Below are positions 9,990-19,281 of a stretch of DNA of 60,000 nucleotides, piece after piece. The position numbers were made by a program, and so were the translations under genes. Under the pieces are notes generated by a model that was not told the DNA's origin, ran no database searches, and was given only the letters and a program-made list of their open reading frames with translations. Position 1 is the stretch's first letter. Every line of letters starts with the position of its first letter. Source of the DNA: Hydractinia symbiolongicarpus (Eukaryota > Cnidaria > Hydrozoa > Anthoathecata > Hydractiniidae); NCBI RefSeq assembly GCF_029227915.1, contig NC_079887.1:21761650-21821649 (forward strand). The letters are read 5' to 3'.

Positions 9990-12465
9990 ACCCGTTTTAT
10001 ATTCTTCCTTATATTCTTCTGAAAATGCCTCTCTACCTCCTCGTTGTGGAAGATGGTAATGGCGAAAGTGAATTGGCTGCTCTGTTCCTCGTTATTACAG
10101 AAAGCGAAGAAACTATAAGAAGGATGACGATGATTTTTAAAGAGCATAACGAAAACAGCTCACTAGTGAAAACTGTAATAAGTGATAAAGACTTTACGGA
10201 GCGTGAAGTTTTTGCATCAGAATTTGAAGGAGCGAACCTAATAATTTGCAGATTCCATGTACAGAGAACATTTAGACGGGAGGTTACAACAGCGAAACTG
10301 GGAATAACGGAGCACGAACGTCAAGTTTGTCCTGCCATTTTACGTGATTTGATATATAGCAAATCTCAAGAACAATACGACAAAAATCTTAAAGCTCTAA
10401 AAGATATGAAGGTTCGTAGTGTAACAGAGTACTTCATGTCAAACTGGCATCCTTTGAGACATGAATGGGTGTTCGGTCTTATCAATGGAGTATCTTACAT
10501 GAATCTTACAAACAATCGTCTAGAAAGTCTCAATCAAAAGTTTAAAAGTGTGTGTACCAGTACTGCTGACCTGAATACTTGTTTCGATCAAATCTTGGCT
10601 GTTATTTCGTGTCTTCGAACTGAGCGTAATCACAGAGCAGTTATGATGAGTGAAAAGGTCTCCATTCAAGTTGCAGACGAAAATTTGAAGGAATTTATTG
10701 ATTTTGTGACACCATATGCTTTCAAGCACGTGAAAGAACAGTACTCGCTATTAACGATATGTCAAGAAGATAAATTGGCGACTTATAAAACAACAAAAAA
10801 TTCCTGTCTCTGTTTCTTCCGAAGTAACATGGATTTACCGTGCAAACACATCTTTGCTGTTCGAAAAAAAGAGGGAGTTGGAATGTTCGATGAATCTCTC
10901 ATAAATAAACGATGGCTTCTGGGTGCATTCAAGGATAACTCTGCTAAGCTGTTACGAGTTCCATCACGAATTGCATCATCAAGTACTACAAGTGTTTGTT
11001 CTACCTTCATTAACAAAAACTCAAAGCCGACTCAGGGTAAAAAATTGAAAACAGCTCAGGCAATTTGCTTAGAAATTTCATCAGCTATGCCATCGCTAGA
11101 AAGTCGCCATTTCCAACATTACTTATCACAATTGAAAGCCGTTCGAGATGCTATCAAACAACAGAAGGAGTTTGGGATTGTTTTTCACGATTTAGAAACT
11201 GACAAACACATTGATACAAATCCAGGTGAGGTTAAAAAAACCAGCGAAACACTTTATTTTTTGTCTACAATCTCTTTAAATATACAATTCTTAAACATTA
11301 AACAAAATCATCTGATGATATCAATTCAATGCAACAACCAATCGACTCAACGGAGGAAATTGATCCTGCTCAAATTCAATTCAGCGTTGCTCGTAAGTTT
11401 TTTCCACTATTTCTAAGCGTAGTTCCAATTTTATTGTGATTTTAAAAATTAAAATATTTCTCTAAAGCTTTGACTGAAAGTAGTATGGAGGATCGTATAG
11501 AGTCTATGATGAGAGAGATCAGGGAACGTGAACCATGTAAGTACGACTTGATTGAAAGCTGTAGAATATATAGTGTTACAATTGCAAGTGTCATGAATAT
11601 ATCATTTTATCTCTTATAGCGTCGTCTCAAGATATCGAAAATGATACACCTGGAAAATCTGATGTACAAGATATTGAAAATGATACACCCGCAAAATCTG
11701 ATGTACAAGATACTGTCATGGGTATGTGATGTCCAATATGGCCCTATACCATTTTTTAATTAATACAGTTGTAAAAATTATTTTTTGAACTTCAGACGAA
11801 TCGGATGATGAAGATTCAGAAAAGGAGAGATTGGAACGAGAGAGAGAAAAGAAGATTAAGGAGATGGATAATGTCATCATGAACATCGATCGAGACACAT
11901 TATCAGATATATACAAAAATCAATGCATTTGGACAACATTTGTCAAAAATAATGAACGGAGAGAGAGAAAACTGGCGCCACAAAGTCTTTTTCAACATAA
12001 AGAGAGAAGAATCGGAAATTGGACGGAGACATCTAAGTCAATATTTTGATTGCGGGGCACTCAACGACGATCAAATTGAAACGTTGTGCCATCTTACAGC
12101 GAACGATGTCAACATTCCTCAATGTTCTCTTGATTATCGTACGAAGGTTCTCCTGCCAGAATGCTTTGTTTAAGTATACATGAATGTGTTTGGGTGTGGT
12201 CGACAAGAGTCAGAGGTGTATTTGGATGAAGGAGGGATAACTGATTACGTTAAGGTTTTTAAGTTGAAAGCGAAAAGCGTCGAAGCAAAGAAGAATATGG
12301 AAAATTTCTCCTTGCATAAAGATGGACAAGAGGTGGATAGTAGGGAAAAGAAATCTGTAAAGCTTGAAAATTTGAAAAAAGGTAATTTATATGATTTCAT
12401 GTTTGAAGTTAGAAGAGAAAGTATAGAAAACTTTTTTATTGCGAAAATACATAGTAACTGCTCCA

Positions 12466-15400
12466 CTCGGGCGAGTTAAGGCGCGTCAAAATATTTTACA
12501 CCGCCCGCGATCCTCTGATCAGCGTCCTCAATGTTTTTGTCGACGTGTCGGAAAACATGTTGAATTCGGCTACCGGGACAGAGATTTATAAAATCAAATC
12601 AACGAAGATCTAAGCGAAGGCTGGCTGGCTGGAAGTTTGAAAGAAGGATCTACTTATAAAAATTATGTACAGGTAATGGTTTGTATGTCAACTATATTTT
12701 CAAACCCCAAAACTTCATCATATTTTTACAACGAAGAAGCTGTTTGTAATTTTCGTAATGGTTGACATCTTTTTCGATCTCACTCAGTGAGGGTACTTTC
12801 TCATTTTTTGAAAAGAAATCCTTTTCCCAGGCATTGACTGCTTCTTCATAATGCATCATTTTTTCTCTTACTTTATTTTGTAGAGTTGGAAGAATTTTTT
12901 GACATATTTTTCTTGAGCTTTCGTACTTCTCATTTTTGAAAAGAATATGATGTTTATCAAACAATTCCAACTGCTTTGAATAGCCATCACCAAGAACCCT
13001 GTATACTACTTTGCCACCCTCGTTTGTGGGTTTGTTTTTCTGTTCGCATTGAAAATCTACTTCACTTGGAATTTCTTCTACGCCGTCATGTACTTCTTCA
13101 ACAACACTTTTCCTCTCTTCCAGCATCAAATCCATCTCTGGTGGTTCCTCTGGTACTTCTTCTTCTTCTTGTGAACTTTCTTCTTCATTTTGTTCAATGA
13201 CTGGATTATTTTTTAGTATCGTATTCGCCACATCCCCCTGAACTTGGTGTTGTTCAATGCGATTTAGGAAGTCGCCATTTTCATTGAATATAACAATATC
13301 TTTCAACGGTATTTCAACCTTATTCTCGATAATGTTTCTCCAGCATCTTAAAGAAAGAGAAAGTTGTCTCTAAATCATACAGACACTGCAGGGTACATTA
13401 TCAACTAGGAACACATGTTTTGTGATTAAAATATTAGTAATGAAAACATTTCCTTACCTTTCCAAGTATGGGTAAATAGATATCATAGAGTTTTCTGTGA
13501 AACTCATCATCCTCGGTCCTTCATTTCTATGAAAGAAAATCTACATGTTGAGTGGCATTGGATTTATAATTTTTTTGTCTCCCGTCAACATTCATTAGAG
13601 TAATTTCGTTCACTTCTTATTTGTTTTTAGGCTGGTTAAATGTTCACATGTACCGTATATACATTTAAAAAACGTTGATACTTTATGCAGCTAAACTTTT
13701 GTTGTCAAATTGACCGCAAAAAATTTATTACAGTTCACAATCTGAAAGTTTTTCAGCATGAAGAATCAACAAAAGCTTTTGCAGATGAGACTTTCTGAAA
13801 ACTGTTGTAGAAATATAAGCTTTCTCGAATTTTAATTCGAAAATGGAAAACCGCAAAAGTTTTTTTTGAAGCTTTTTCTACGCTTACCTAAAATCTGGAT
13901 CACAATCAGCATCATAAATTACTATATACATTCCTTCAATATGCCACCATACTCCTTCTCCGCATTCAAGGTAGTCACTCAGTCGTTCCAGATGTGCCTG
14001 TAGTAAACGTTGGTTGAGACCTTCATTCAGCTTTGTTCCTTCATAATTATCTAATTTCTCCATTTTTTACTGTTAACCTTTGGTATTCTTTCCGTTTGAT
14101 CAATGATCCCAGCAAATATTCACCGCTTTCCACCTTCTCCATCATTTCACTCTTCAGTTTGTCATACGGACGTGGAATTGGAACAGAAATCTCGCTTCCC
14201 CCTAAAAAATTAAAGTTTGTTTATTATATTTCATTTGTAAAGTGGTTCTTTCAGAAAAGTATTGAAAACTTCCTTTTTATGATGTATTTATAAATTTTGT
14301 TTAGATTCATTCACCTGGCATTTTATTGTACTTCCGTCGACACTTCGTTGGATTGAACAGCGGATTTTCAAATTGTGATAAATCAACATCATTCTGTTCA
14401 AGATATTCTCTGACTATCATGTTACCCAAAGGACCTGGTATACCATGTTCTCGAGCAAGATGAGAGAGATTCATCTGAAATATAATACATGAGTGTGAGC
14501 AAATTTTGGTATATACATCTTATTTTGCTTGCTTGTAGAAACTTTTGCGAGAGAAACTATTTTGTTTTGTTATGAGTTTTGACAATTGAGAAGTTGAGGT
14601 ATTTTAATTATATACGTACTTTTTCACCAGCCTTCATATTTTCTACTTCATCTAATAGACCTTTTTTGTCAAATTCAACCTTTGAAGGGTCAGGTGAATG
14701 TCGTTTTCGTTTTCCGTGAGATACGTTTTCATCATCAGGTGAAGAGAATTTTTCTAAAAGTTAATTGTTTATTTTTTTAAAAAAATTGAGAAATTGATTT
14801 TGTGAAACAAAGTGAAAAGAACATGACACAATTGAATTACTGGATATTTTATCAGGAGAAGATTTACTGCATGTGGCCGTTGTCAAAAATGATCAAAAAA
14901 ATTTCTCCTAATAAATTAGCCAAAACAGGTTTTTATACCTTTCAAAGTTCTGGCCACAGCAGATGACTTTTTTTCGAAGTGCATGCTTGCTCTGCTTTTC
15001 ATATAACAAGCTTTTGACTGCCGTGTACCAAATACAGTTTCAACATCAAGACTTTCTTTTTGCCATCATGTTTCAATTGCATTTTTCATATTTTGATGCA
15101 TTTTTCTCATTTTTTGTTTTTTCTCTGTGGCACTTTCTTTCTCTTTTAAATTGGTGTCTGGAAGTTTCGTTAATATTTTGGTGAATGGTGTGTCAAAAAT
15201 TTCATCCCATTGATTGTTGATGTTTTGCAAAATAGATCCAGCAGCTTCTTTTATTTCATGGATAGAGTGTTTATTTTTGGGAGTTAAGTTTGTAATATTT
15301 TGTAATGGTGTTCTGATTTGTGTAGTATTTTGTTGTGGTGTGATATTAGGGTTTATAGTTATGGTCGGTTTAGGTGTAGTAGTGATATCAGAGTTTGTTT

Positions 15401-16085
15401 TTTTGCAATTTTTTTCACCTTTCTATGTCCTGCAGCTGTTGGAAATGTATTATTTTCATTGTTTTTTACAAGACATTCGTTACATTTCCGAAGACTGTGT
15501 TTAGTTTTGTTGTTTTCTTCCACTTTATCCCATTTATCACTCCCGTAATTCTTAATATATCCCAGTTTCTCTCGATAGGGCCACTTTTTTTTACGCAGGA
15601 AGAGAAGCAAGTTAGAAATTTGACTGAAAAAGTACTTTTCTTCAATTTTTTCCAGATGAGGAAATTGTTCCATAAACTTGGAATATCGTGTTGCCTTTTC
15701 TTCAATTTTCAAACTATTTAATACTGCAGCTCTCATGAAATTACATGAAAAATATAAGGCCATTGTTGAGCTTATTTGACGCTATATAGTTGCTTGTTTA
15801 CATATTCATTCTTTGACATGCTTCCCGGTGACGCGGGGCTGTCAAAAAAAGCTAAGTCGCGTTGATTTCGATTGTAGTATCCGAGTACGAGCGGCTCGAA
15901 GCAAATGTCAATTTTTTTCTTCAGGGTCTAAACACCAGATACGTGGAACAAACCTTGTGCCTTATCTTTTCCTAAGACTCCAATAAAACATAGAAAAGTA
16001 TGGAAAGCTCCATTTTTCTAGTTTTTCGCCCATCGGCTGCGCGTAGAAAATTACCAACTTTAGGACTGGCCTTAACTCGCCCGAG
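12466..16085 (-). mobile_element. 3.6-kb TIR element of unidentified superfamily, nested in the MULE
   Basis: A perfect 17-bp inverted repeat CTCGGGCGAGTTAAGGC marks both ends (12466-12482; complement at 16069-16085). The inside differs in base composition and coding direction from the MULE around it. Immediately flanking bases are CA on both sides, so a 2-bp duplication is possible but cannot be proved. A multi-exon gene fills the minus strand. I do not see a known DDE transposase signature, so the superfamily is left open. Confidence 0.75.
12692..15763 (-). pseudogene. Unidentified multi-exon gene of the nested TIR element
   Basis: The start at 15763 begins a basic, Lys/Asn-rich N-terminus with a coiled-coil look. 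It continues after a frame change near 15405 in a Thr/Asn/Pro-rich frame down to a donor near 14944, with an in-frame TGA near 15070. Further exons follow: about 14754-14640 (KRKRHSPDP), 14473-14324 (LAREHGIPGP, VREYLEQNDVDLSQF, CRRKYNKMPG), 14201-13890 (GSEISVPIPRPYDKL, ESGEYLLG, then WWHIEGMYIVIYDADCDPDF) and 13345-12692. The last is strongly acidic, then Lys-rich, and ends at TAA. I recall the GIPGP...EYL...MPGGSEISVP order from other invertebrate mobile-element proteins but cannot name the family. The frame breaks suggest it is non-functional. Confidence 0.55.
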
Positions 16086-16167
16086 CATGCAAATCGGAAA
16101 AGTTGCTCACAAATACTATGATTCACGCAAATTTATACCCGTTTTTTGTTGTTTAATGTTTTTTTAG

Positions 16168-16808
16168 TTGTTACTGCGGCAGACATAAAGCTACCAACGC
16201 AATCAAGAAAACGTGGCAAACCAAGTGGTGACTCAACGTGTACGATTGGACTTCCCAAATTCAAAAAGTCTGCTGGTCCAATTCCTTTCGTTCGAATGCA
16301 CCCGAAAGAAAAGGAAAGAGGTAATTTTAAATCTAAACATACTTGCTATATGTTTTGTGATGTTATAAAATAAGTTTAAAACGAGGACTTCTTTTTTCCT
16401 TGTTTTAATTCTTTTAATGCCCATTTTTTCAAAGAGATGCTGTCGTGGTTCACTTCGCAAAAGAATGCTGGCCTGGCTATCCAAGAAGAATGCCTGATTA
16501 GCCATGCCATGGTACAAGAGAAAGAAGTTCAGCATTCTGGAATCGGTGATGATTTCAATTTCAATCTCATCAAAAGGTACTTCTCGCCATCGGGATGGAA
16601 AGCTGCGACTTGCGCAATCAACACTTTTTCAAAAAACAAATCATCGCGCTATTCTTGCAACGGCTGTTTTAAGACGTTTGATGTTAAAGAAGAAACATCA
16701 ATACAGTGTGACAGATGTCTGCATTGGTACCATTTATCGTGTGTGCTTTTAAAGAAAGCACCTAAAACAAAACATTGGTTTTGCCGTTACTGCAGAGGAA
16801 GCCATTAA
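16168..16808 (+). CDS. MULE transposase C-terminal exons with PHD-like zinc finger
   Basis: Exon 16168-16320 encodes a basic segment with RKRGKPSG and TIGLPKFKK, a pattern common at the C-terminus of animal MULE transposases. It ends at a clean GTAATT donor. Exon 16435-16808 continues with SWF and then a Cys/His array (CNGC, CDRCLHWYHLSC, WFCRYC) typical of a PHD finger, and ends with TAA about 140 bp before the right TIR. The 3.6-kb TIR element lies between these exons and the catalytic exons, probably in an intron. A PHD finger could direct integration to particular chromatin; that is inference. Confidence 0.65.
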
Positions 16809-16945
16809 ATCAATGTAAAAAATTGTAAATTGTAGAATGTAAAACTTATTTGACAATGACATATACCATTCAATCAGCTTCGCGTTCTTTATGTTTATCT
16901 TGACTGTTCCCACCTCGTGTCGTTGCGTACGCACTTTAACAATTG

Positions 16946-17093
16946 TAAATATCGTATCATATATTACGTACAAATAGCGCTACGCACTATTAATACGCAC
17001 TTTACGTACGAATAGCGGATGAACATATACGTACGCACTATAATAAAGTACGTACGCACTATAATAAAGTGCGTACGAATATAAACTCCGTAT
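16946..17093 (-). repeat. MULE right terminal inverted repeat
   Basis: Reverse complement of 7701-7823, but about 24 bp longer because a unit containing GTACGTACGCACTATAATAAA is tandemly repeated near 17028-17070. The internal end of the match falls near the TAAATAT...ATATTACG stretch at 16946-16968. Confidence 0.85.
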
Positions 17094-17301
17094 TATTAAA
17101 TGGGAGATTTTTTTTAAAAATACGCACCCAGAAGCGCAATATGCGCCATGAATATTTTATTAGTCTTTTCTTCATTTAATCAAAAGGACAACACTGATTC
17201 TTTTGTTTTAGAGCCTGGGATCTAAATTTACCATAGATTGGCTCACATGCATTCAAAAAACATTTTCTTTTTCTTTTAAACGCGAACGAAACAAGATCAA
17301 A

Positions 17302-17313
17302 ATGTCAAAGACA
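17302..17313 (+). pseudogene. Orphan first exon of the pogo-like transposase
   Basis: ATG plus three codons followed by a GTAAGT donor. In copy 2 the same exon (43270-43281) is followed by the remaining exons. Here the homology stops 60 bp into the intron, at 17373, and LINE-related sequence follows, so this is a truncated remnant. Confidence 0.6.
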
Positions 17314-17375
17314 GTAAGTAATTCGAAAACATGTTTGCCTAATATAGAAGCAACCACCGTGATTAAAATTTAATC

Positions 17376-17845
17376 ACATAAAAACGAGCGAGTTTAAAGA
17401 CAGCACCCTATGCAAACGTCCCTTTGAAATGATATAGAACAGTAGCTATCACTCCACCTGAGTTTTTAATTCATGCACTTTGTTAAGTAAAGGGTAGTTG
17501 TTCATTTTTCATTATATTAAGTTTGACTATTACTCATTTCTTTTGACTTACAACAATAACGATTAAGCTGAAGGTATATGGAACAATAGTTATGAAGAAT
17601 AAAATATTGGACACTTGAATTTGCTATTTGTGGACTTGGTTAAACGGGAACTTAAGGTAATTCAAGCAAACAAACACCTGTTACCAGGAAACTGTAAACT
17701 TTGTCTCACATCAGCTCTGGTTATTAAGCATGAAGCTTGTTCCGCACATACATACAGTAAATAACACATTTGCATAACAACGAGCGAGTTTTAAGACAAC
17801 ACCATTGTAAGTGTACCTCTAAATTGAAAACAAGTGATATAGAAC
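17376..17845. repeat. Diverged direct repeat in the LINE tail
   Basis: The words CATAA(A/C)AACGAGCGAGTTT, AAGACA(G/A)CACC and GATATAGAAC occur in the same order at about 17376-17442 and 17771-17851. The two copies of about 70 bp lie about 395 bp apart. They may represent two tail copies of the LINE or a duplicated 3' UTR. Confidence 0.5.
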
Positions 17846-17870
17846 CAGCGTTTTTAAATGCATCTGTTTG

Positions 17871-18006
17871 GCATTCCACAGTCACATTAATACAGTTATC
17901 TTAAGATAACATGTGATATCGTAGGATAACTCTATTAATGTAATTTTGGAATGCGTGAATATTCACATTAATGTCCTGGTTGTAAGATAACTTGAGTTAA
18001 CTCAAG
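17871..18006. repeat. Palindromic mini-elements
   Basis: An 84-bp unit is bounded by imperfect inverted repeats (17871-17891 and 17934-17954, GCATTCCA...CATTAAT) and encloses a perfect 16-bp palindrome GTTATCTTAAGATAAC (17895-17910). Next to it is a second perfect palindrome CTTGAGTTAACTCAAG (17991-18006). They look like small MITE-type insertions or cruciform-forming repeats. Confidence 0.55.
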
Positions 18007-18864
18007 ATAATAACTTACCAGAAAAATATTGTAATATTTCCTAATCATTGCAACATTACCGACTTTTTTATTTTTTTATAGTGGCGCTATCTTAAGTTAA
18101 CTAAATGCTACATAAGACTGCGAGAGAGCTGGATTAGCAATAAAATATAGTGAGATTGTTGTTAACTTTTTACCGTATAAAGACAACAGCGCGAAAGTGC
18201 TATAATAATTGCGTTCACATGTAAATTCCATGCCAAATGTTCGCTAAAATGCACTCCAAATATTTTAAATGCAGTAACACGACCAATAGATTCATTGTCA
18301 TTTACCAAGGTGACATTATAATCAAACAAATTATGCTTTCGTTTTTTCTTTTTGTTTTACTGACATTAAGACGTAAATTGAAGCGTTAGGACGAATCATA
18401 AATACGTTCCATTTCGTGTTGCATTGATAATATGTCATCTTTTATTTTGTCTACTTTAACATGCCGTTGTAGTGTTGTATCGTCGGCATATTGAAGATAA
18501 GTACTTGGTCCATTGTTGCTTAGCAAAGTACATAAAGATTAAAAAGAACAGGACCGAGTATGCTACCTTGAAGGAGTGGTTCACTTAAAATTCATTAAAT
18601 TTTTCTTCTTTAAATTTTGTTTTAAATGCTTAATATATTTATAAAAGTATATTTATTTTTCTTTTTAACGAAAGTTTATGCAATTAAGGCCTAATATGCA
18701 TAAGTATTTTTACAGTGGTTTTAAACTAATTAAATATTCTGACATCATTGGGGCATATGTTGAAAAAAACAGCATGTGAGGAGATAGTGTCAAAAGGTTT
18801 AAGAAAGTGAAAGTTTAAACGAAATTAAAAACAACATTAAAAAGACAGCAATTTTCTAATTAAA

Positions 18865-19065
18865 ATGGGCTGGTGTGTTGTTGTTGGTTGTAGTAATAAT
18901 ACTTTTACAAAAAATAGAGAAAAAAATATCAGTTTTTTTCGTTTTCCGTCAAATATTACCTTGAAAAAGAAATGGTTAGCTAACATTAAAAGAGAAAACC
19001 CACCTAAAAAGGCGAAGATTTGTCATCAGCATTTTGAGAATTCATGTTTTACAAGAGATTTACAG
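18865..19065 (+). CDS. THAP zinc-finger exon of Kolobok-like transposase 1
   Basis: 67 codons from an ATG about 290 bp inside the element end at a CAG/GTCTGT donor in phase 0. The C2CH pattern of a THAP domain is visible: CVVVGC at the start, FFRFP, KKKWL, then ICHQHF and a C-terminal F-C-F. THAP domains bind DNA and here would recognise the element's ends. The next exon begins at 19140 in phase and encodes a basic linker. It reaches a TGA near 19305 in this frame, while the transposase frame is shifted by one base, so a frameshift separates THAP from the catalytic part in this copy. Confidence 0.85.
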
Positions 19066-19281
19066 GTCTGTATAACACATATTAAATTGTTCTAACTTTT
19101 GAAATAAAACTATAATAAGTAATTCTTTGTCTTATTTAGAACGAACTTCTTAACAAACCACTCAGACGTTTGCTCAAAGATGACGCTATTCCAACTTTAT
19201 TTCCTCACAACTCAGGAAAACAACCACAAAAGCGAAGATCCAGCGTTCTAAGAGAGGAGACTGCAGTCAAACGAAAACTAT

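Larger units (their letters stand above)
9144..10018 (-). mobile_element. 5'-truncated Penelope-like retroelement (PLE) inserted in the MULE transposase
   Basis: The insertion is bounded by a 12-bp direct repeat CTGAAAATGCCT (9132-9143 and 10019-10030), read as its target-site duplication. Its minus strand carries the end of a PLE polyprotein with a GIY-YIG endonuclease and then a 3' region with a hammerhead-like fold. The reading frame is open to the truncated 5' end at 10018. It splits the MULE transposase between Pro-coding CC(T) and the following Leu codon. Confidence 0.85.
7895..12171 (+). pseudogene. MULE transposase with SWIM zinc finger (N-terminal and catalytic exons)
   Basis: Exons 7895-8148, 8250-8358, 8559-8790, 8923-8997 and 9073-9143 join in phase and resume at 10030 after a foreign insertion. 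The start at 7895 (MKIGSRFYSL) is chosen because an N-terminal DNA-binding-like region with paired Cys/His follows. Catalytic residues of the MULE DDE fold are visible: Asp in VDATHK (9108-9110), Asp in SDKDF (10184-10186) and Glu in NNRLESLNQ (10523-10525). A SWIM finger (CLCFF...LPCKHIFAVR, about 10804-10855) follows. The exon ends at a donor at 11225/11226, and acidic and Lys/Glu-rich exons continue to about 12171. The insertion lies between the first two catalytic residues. The first 16 or so codons of the long ORF starting at 9977 derive from that insertion, not from the transposase. Vertebrate ZSWIM1/3 proteins are relatives of this class. Confidence 0.85.
7701..17093 (+). mobile_element. 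MULE (Mutator-like) DNA transposon, 9.4 kb, with two nested insertions
   Basis: The ends are long inverted repeats beginning ACGGAGT (left) and its complement (right), built from repeated GTACGCACT-type words. The gene between them encodes a MULE transposase with a SWIM zinc finger. The flanks share a 7-bp direct repeat TATTAAA (7694-7700 and 17094-17100). This could be the target duplication, but it is AT-rich and shorter than the 8-10 bp usual for MULEs, so the exact ends may shift by a base or two. Without the Penelope-like insertion (about 0.9 kb) and the TIR element (3.6 kb) the element would be about 4.9 kb. The insertions make this copy inactive. Confidence 0.85.
1..17373. repeat. Long direct duplication, copy 1 (left edge cut by window)
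   Basis: This block is repeated in the same orientation at 25969-43341 with a constant offset of 25,968 bp and no indel that I could see. The only difference I noticed is 10399 A versus 36367 G, a silent Leu codon change in the MULE transposase. Homology stops sharply at 17373/17374 (43341/43342). The left limit is unknown because the window begins inside the repeat. Near-identity over 17 kb of otherwise decayed transposons means either a very recent duplication or an assembly artefact. Confidence 0.97.
17374..18567 (-). mobile_element. LINE fragment A, 3' part: reverse transcriptase after the insertion, plus tail
   Basis: On the minus strand from 18567, the frame reads QGSILGPVLFNLY. After a short frame change it reads YADDTTL (the reverse-transcriptase active-site block, near 18490) and then LNLRLNVSKTK-like sequence, with several stops. 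Beyond about 18160 no coding is recognisable, and the region contains palindromic insertions (17871-18006) and a diverged direct repeat. The matching 5' part of the same LINE lies at 21966-22850. The clade is not determined. Confidence 0.75.

Noticed and set aside
9977-10029. N-terminal codons of the 479-residue frame as a true transposase start
   Set aside because: They lie in the Penelope-like insertion (and its duplicated target). The real upstream exons of the MULE transposase end at 9143.
15214-15721. Hydrophobic plus-strand ORFs that look like membrane proteins
   Set aside because: They are reverse complements of a Lys/Asn-rich coding exon on the minus strand; poly-Phe/Leu results from AT-rich antisense reading.
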